This document shows positions 58,913 through 64,000 of a stretch of DNA of 64,000 nucleotides, piece after piece. Every line of letters starts with the position of its first letter. The first letter of the stretch is position 1. Where the stretch lies: contig CM055205.1 of the NCBI GenBank assembly GCA_029224185.1, positions 2,113,761 to 2,177,760 of the forward strand, read 5' to 3'. The notes below the pieces were generated by a model that was not told the DNA's origin, did not search any database, and saw only the letters and a list, made by a program, of their open reading frames with translations. Source of the DNA: Karalla daura. Lineage: Eukaryota > Chordata > Actinopteri > Chaetodontiformes > Leiognathidae. The translations under genes and the position numbers were made by a program.

Positions 58913-61798
58913 ATGGTGGCCATGACGAAGAGAGTGAAGACCTTCCAGATCGTCTTCTCGGACCCCAGCAAGAGCTTCTACTGCGGCGGGGAGCGGCTGT
59001 GTGGCCGGGTGGAGGTGGAGGTGTCCGAAGTGACCCGGGTGTCCTCGGTGAAGCTCCGGGCTGTGGGCTGCGCTAAGGTGCAGTACGCTAAGGGCAAGCA
59101 GCGGTGCCGCCAGGAGGCTGAGTACCTGCGCCATGAAGAGGAGCTGCGGCTGGACGAGCAGCCCTCAGGTACACACTCTGATAGGACACGCTCCGTCTGC
59201 TGGAGCTCACCTGCCCACGCTGCCTCACACACACACACACACACGGAGCAGAAATGACGTGTTAGCATATGGCTATAGTGATGCTGGACAACATATGGTA
59301 GAGGTTTATGTGTAGTTTAGGAGTCGTTTTAACAATGAGTGGGAAGAACTGGTAGCGTCACCCATGACTTGACAGTCCAAGATACTAAAAATGTTCAACT
59401 TTCTCTTTCCAGACTCCGATGGATCGGTTGTTCTGAGGCCTGGAAACAAATACTGTTACAAGTTTGGATTTGAGCTCCCCCAGCAAGGGTAAGGCAGAGT
59501 TTCTTGACATGCCATTGTGATATGTCACATCGGTCCAGAGCACTTTTGGTTTTAATATGATTCCCATATGATCTCACAGGCAGCTGGTGTCGTCATACAA
59601 GGGGAAGTTTGGTTACGTCCACTACTGTGTCAAGGCCCTGATGGAAAGACCCCAGCAGGCTCCATTGGAGTGCAAGAAGTCATTTGAAGTGGAGGAACCA
59701 CTGGATGTGAACACACCAGAGCTGCTGGTGAGTTGACTGGACTCGGACCAGAAGCGTTGTTTTACAGTGTAATCAACTTGTGTAATGTAGGTTAGGTAGG
59801 GTGAGCCTTTGGGATCCCGTGGTGCATCTAGTTGACCTCATGCTTGTGTTTCCTCAGTCTCCCACAGGTGGCATGAAAGAGAAGAAAGTCACCTGCATGT
59901 TCATCCCTGACGGCCAGGTGTCTCTGAATGCTAAAATTGACCGGCGCGGGTTCTGTGAGGGGGAAGACATTTGCATCAATGCCAAGTTTGAGAACACCTG
60001 CTCCCGCATTGTGGTACCCAAGGCTGCCATCATCGCCAAACACATTTACCAGGCCAACGGCCGCACCAAGGTGTTCCGGCAGAAGCTGTCATCGGTGAGA
60101 GGAAACCACATCATCTCAGGCATGTGTGACGCCTGGCAGGGCAAGAGCATCAGGGTGCCCAAGATCAAACCCTCTATGCTGAGCTGCAACATCATCCGAG
60201 TAGAGTACGCCCTCATGGTAAGCTTCCAGTTGTGTTACACGTGGTTAGACATTGTTTCACATGTGAAGATCTACCTCTTTATGTTTTCATGGTTACAAGT
60301 GTGATCTAATGAAACGCTCCCCCCTGGCAGATCTACATCCACATTCCTGGCAGTGAGAAGCTGATCTTGGAGCTGCCTCTGGTCATTGGCACCGCTGGTC
60401 TGGGCAGCCGCAGCAACAGCGTGAGCAGCCAGGAGGGCTCGGTCAGCAACTCCTCCCAGAGCTGGGTATCCCTGAGGATGCCCTCAGAGCCTCCCAGTTA
60501 CAGTGATATGAGCCGGGACTGTTTCCTGGATCAGCCCCTCACGCCACTATTGGATGACATGGATGGAGACGACAGCCCTATCTTCATGAACGTCCCGGCC
60601 TTCCAATACCCTCCTCGTCCTACCTACTCTGAGGTAGTTTCAATAAGTCTCTTTAAATAGGGTATCTGTGTCTTGGTGATGTTTTGGGCTGTGCAGTAAT
60701 AGTGAACTGTGCCTACAGGCTGAGGAAGAGTTCCCTGGCCCTGCCCGCATGCTGCCAGTCTGCTGAGGAGCAGCAGGGATTCTGGGACTGAGTCCGTCTC
60801 TCAGGGACCCATCTTCTACAGCACTTGATGAGGAGCAAAATGTTCCCTCCACGCAGAGAAGTGATGAGCTGAGTAGTGAAGCGGGATTGTGGAGATGGCC
60901 AGAGAAAGAGAGACTTGCCTGCTCTATCCCCGCTCTTCATCACCTATGCTGATCCCGAGTCTTCCTCGTGCTGCTCTCCATGTTCTGGGGCCTGGAGGTG
61001 GAGTCCCAGAGCCTGTAGCAGCCACTCATCTGAATAAGCTGTCACCTCTGGAGGCCCAGACTGTCAGGGCCTCACTGTCCACTTGCAGCCACTTTATGAC
61101 TTTGTTACTGGGGCCAAGCATTGTTGAACCCTAGCCTGTTGCGACATTTCTGCTTGTTTGGGGGGTTTGTTATTTCCTCATCATGCCTTATCATTCCATT
61201 CCAAGCTTAGAACTTGATGAGATGAGAGCTGTCATAGTTAGTTTCTTTATAGTCAGTCCAGGCAGTTTGTGTTGCTTCAGTCGATAAAGTAAATATGAAT
61301 GGCTTTGGAATTAGCAGCATTTTATGCAAAGAAACCCCTCTTTGCTGATATTGTAGAAAAGAGTTCTACAAAATGAATGGGCTCAATGCAGCAGCCATGT
61401 TGTCCGTGTAGCAGCGTTTGATCATTCTGCTTTAAATTATGTGTTTGTAGCTCTTTTTGATTGAAGTATGTTCCTTTACTACTGCCTATGGGCGTTTCCG
61501 CTTCATTTGAACTAAGTGCTGTGTGGAGTCGATTTCATTTTGACCGGATGTCGTTTCCTGTGCACGCTCGTGGTTCTCATGGAATGCACGTCACGTGAGG
61601 ACAATCATGTGTGATCCGGAGTTGTCTTAGACAGCATTTCGCCAGGATCACTCCAGTATAGTGGTTCCACAAATTTTGTTTTTCCAGGGCACAATGAAAA
61701 TCAACTGATTTGTAAGGAAAAAACAAGTTTTTATCGTACTGTACTTGCAAAAAGCAATTTGTATAAAAACCCCATGGGTCACGTTTTTTTAAAATAAA
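58913..61798 (+). CDS. txnip: Thioredoxin-interacting protein, copy B (inverted pair)
   Basis: Six coding exons: 58913-59168, 59413-59488, 59580-59727, 59858-60217, 60331-60633, 60719-60766. Exon lengths are identical to copy A, giving 396 residues. AATAAA is at 61793-61798. Both reactive cysteines (C65, C250) are kept. Differences seen from copy A are I14V, V357M and a cluster near the tail: VPAFQYPPRPTYSEV in place of VPSFQYPAPPAYSEV. The first PPxY (PPSY, 334-337) is intact, but the second has become RPTY (376-379). Introns are also nearly identical to copy A (intron 1 about 97% by eye). The distal 3' UTR is much more diverged. Confidence 0.95.
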
Positions 61799-64000
61799 GA
61801 AATGTTTTCAATAATGTGAATGTGTAACTGTAAGTCTTTGTTAAATCTCGGTCATCAAGGTTTGAATTCAGTCGTTTTCAGCATCTTTGTGTCTCCCAAG
61901 TCTAGCTGGAAGGAAACGTAGTCTCATTAACTGTTGAGTATGATTAAGTGGCCACAAACTACACGACAAAGCCACCCCTACCTACACAATTGGACGCAAA
62001 AACGTCCCCCAGGTGACCCCTATTGTTCACTGGCATTCATCCAATCTTTGAGACAACTGCCTATCACCATAACACACATCCAAGGATCCCTTCAGACAGG
62101 ACCCACCAAAATATACATCCCCGAACCACTCCCCCTCATGGATATGATTTGGGTCAATTTCTTACGGTCCGAGCCTCTACTTCAGAGCGCTGAAAACTTG
62201 TCTGTGTGGCGTTCCTGCACATAGAACTCCCCTGATGCTCCCCAGATGCCACTGCAAGAGAAGTGTGACCTGAAGGTGATTTTAATTTAGGAACAATGTA
62301 CTAACTTTGGAGGGGGGGGGGGCGGCAAACTTTCCTCTTGACGGTCTGACTGAATGATACACAGCGATGGCCTCGAGGATGTCCAGGTTGCAGGGCTGGA
62401 CACACTGCGAGATCGCAGCCAATGTCAGCCCCGTGGGCATGCGGGTAGATGGCCGCGCCTACAGTGCTTCCCCTCTGAAAGTCAGTGGATGCAGCTGACG
62501 TCAGCTGACTGCTGTACGGTACAGATAAGGAAACTGTTCCTCCGAGAATGACATTACCGTGAAAGACATTACCTTGAATATTCAAGGTCTCCAGCTCATC
62601 TGAGACCATGACGTTCATTGGCACATTCCTGCCTCTTGTGCGATGGCCGTAGGATAGTACAGGACAGTATAATAGGATGGTGTCAAGGTATGCATCGAGA
62701 ATATTGTTGAGTGAGTGTGTGCACGTGTATACGTATATCGTCGGACCAAGATTTTCTTTGTTCAGTTCCAGTTCCCAAAAAAAAGGAGAACAAGAGTAAC
62801 AAGAGTGAACAAACACACAGAGCTGCTCCGGGCCAGTCCTCCTTTCCTTGACTTCAACAGAGTCTCAGTCATTTCCTGAAGTCTGACTGCCTACCTACCC
62901 CTCGCCCAGCAAATTTTATCACTTCATCTGACTCCTTTGTTGATCCCGCCATTGTGTGTGCCACCCACGCTGGACCTACGTTATGGACAACACTTCCTGT
63001 TTCCCAACTCAGCTCTTTGAACATCCTATCCTCTCCCATCGTCCTATTTTGATCCTCCCTATCCTGCATCTTTCCAACCGACTCCCCTCTCCCGCCTCTT
63101 CAGATCTCGCCGTATTTGGTGTCCCCTTTGACTGGCTCTCAACTGATGTCATTCCTGAGACGCCTCTCGTGCCTCCTGCTCCCAATTCCTGCGTTTGTCA
63201 TTCTACTGCTGGTCGCCCAAAAAATAAGAGTAAAACACGACTGTTATACAAATGTTAACATACAAATGAAGGCTTCTAAAGTGAGCGGTCATTGCACGTA
63301 TTGCAGTAAGTTTAAGTTCAGTCCTGTACAGTATAACTGTGCAGCATCTGCAGGGGTTTAGTGCCCAGTCTGTGGGGATGAGGGGATGGGGTGATGGATT
63401 TCACAGCTCAGGGGAAGAGGCTGTGTCTCAGTCTGTTTGTGTGACCTCTTATGTTCCTGTACCTCTTAGAGGGAAGAGGCACAAATGGTTCATGACTTGG
63501 TTGTCGTACATATTGAGTCCAGGTGTCTATATCTATATCTATATTTATAGAATGTGTAGCAAATACCTGGTACCAAAATTTGGCAGCGCACAAGATTCTT
63601 GACCAAAAATCATTTGATTTGATGCAATATTGTCCAAGTTCTGGCCAGATTAGAGTGACAAACTGCCCCAAATGGAAGAAAATTCTCCAAATAGGAGATG
63701 ATGCATCCTCTATGTTATATCTATAAAGGCCAAGTATTTTTCCTCCTTTGCTGTCTGTCTGGAAGCGAGTGAATGGCCTTGTCCTTGTTGTGCTCTGTGT
63801 TGTCCTTGTACGCCCTATTTTGGCGGGTGAGCTAGGATCACAGTTGGCACTCTACAAGCACACAGTGCAAAGTATTCATAGCGGCATAAAACAAATGCCA
63901 CCATGAATTGTGCCCATTTCAAGCCGTTGATACAATAGCGATACTTTCACAGTAGATCAACATGGATTGGATTGAACAGGGTTGTTCCATTATGTGGAAA
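61799..64000. other. Intergenic sequence right of txnip copy B
   Basis: No exon series found. A segment near 63400-63500 (GAGGCTGTGTCTCAGTCTGT and CCTGTACCTCTTAGAGGGAA) resembles a common dispersed fish repeat 3' end, possibly from a LINE, but I cannot assign it. Frames such as 62956-63258 have no recognised domain. Confidence 0.45.

Overview
The window is nuclear DNA of a ray-finned (teleost) fish. It has compact, intron-rich genes with GT-AG junctions, abundant di- and tetranucleotide microsatellites, and relics of Tc1-like, DIRS-like and fold-back DNA transposons. Seven protein-coding genes could be assembled exon by exon with every splice phase closing. One non-coding snoRNA host gene was also found. 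No prokaryotic, CRISPR or organellar content was seen.

Layout. 1-3.5 kb: TAGA tetranucleotide arrays around a decayed DIRS-like retrotransposon, part of it duplicated about 2.6 kb apart. 5.5-12.4 kb (-): a membrane mucin with signal peptide, N-terminal SEA domain, a long Thr-rich repeat, a transmembrane helix and a 75-residue tail. 13.7-18.1 kb (+): ilf2 (NF45), tail-to-tail with pex11b (-, 18.8-20.6 kb). 20.7-27.6 kb: no gene recognised, but it holds a fold-back element with a THAP-like remnant; part may be smad4 3' UTR. 27.7-33.5 kb (-): smad4, with a candidate 5' UTR exon at 36.2 kb and a candidate promoter near 38.6 kb. 40.2-41.8 kb (-): snapin, head-to-head with chtop (+, 43.0-45.9 kb). 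48.6-51.5 kb (+): an eight-exon spliced non-coding gene with a TATA box and TOP-like start. Its introns carry five well-formed H/ACA snoRNAs and a possible C/D snoRNA. 53.3-61.8 kb: two nearly identical txnip genes, head-to-head about 2.7 kb apart. 61.8-64 kb: no gene.

Ilf2, snapin, chtop, pex11b and txnip all have human orthologues on 1q21 (established knowledge), so most of the window is a shuffled piece of that block. Smad4 is from elsewhere in the human map. The genes are mainly housekeeping: RNA binding and export (ilf2, chtop, the snoRNA host), peroxisome division (pex11b), BLOC-1/SNARE trafficking (snapin), TGF-beta signalling (smad4) and redox/glucose sensing (txnip).

The most interesting points are these. 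The inverted txnip pair looks homogenised by gene conversion, yet one copy has lost a PPxY ubiquitin-ligase docking motif. The snoRNA host has duplicated H/ACA units. The mucin has SEA before the mucin domain, and a 192-bp duplication of its splice acceptor stays in frame. Exon boundaries were read by eye, so a one- or two-codon error at a junction is possible.
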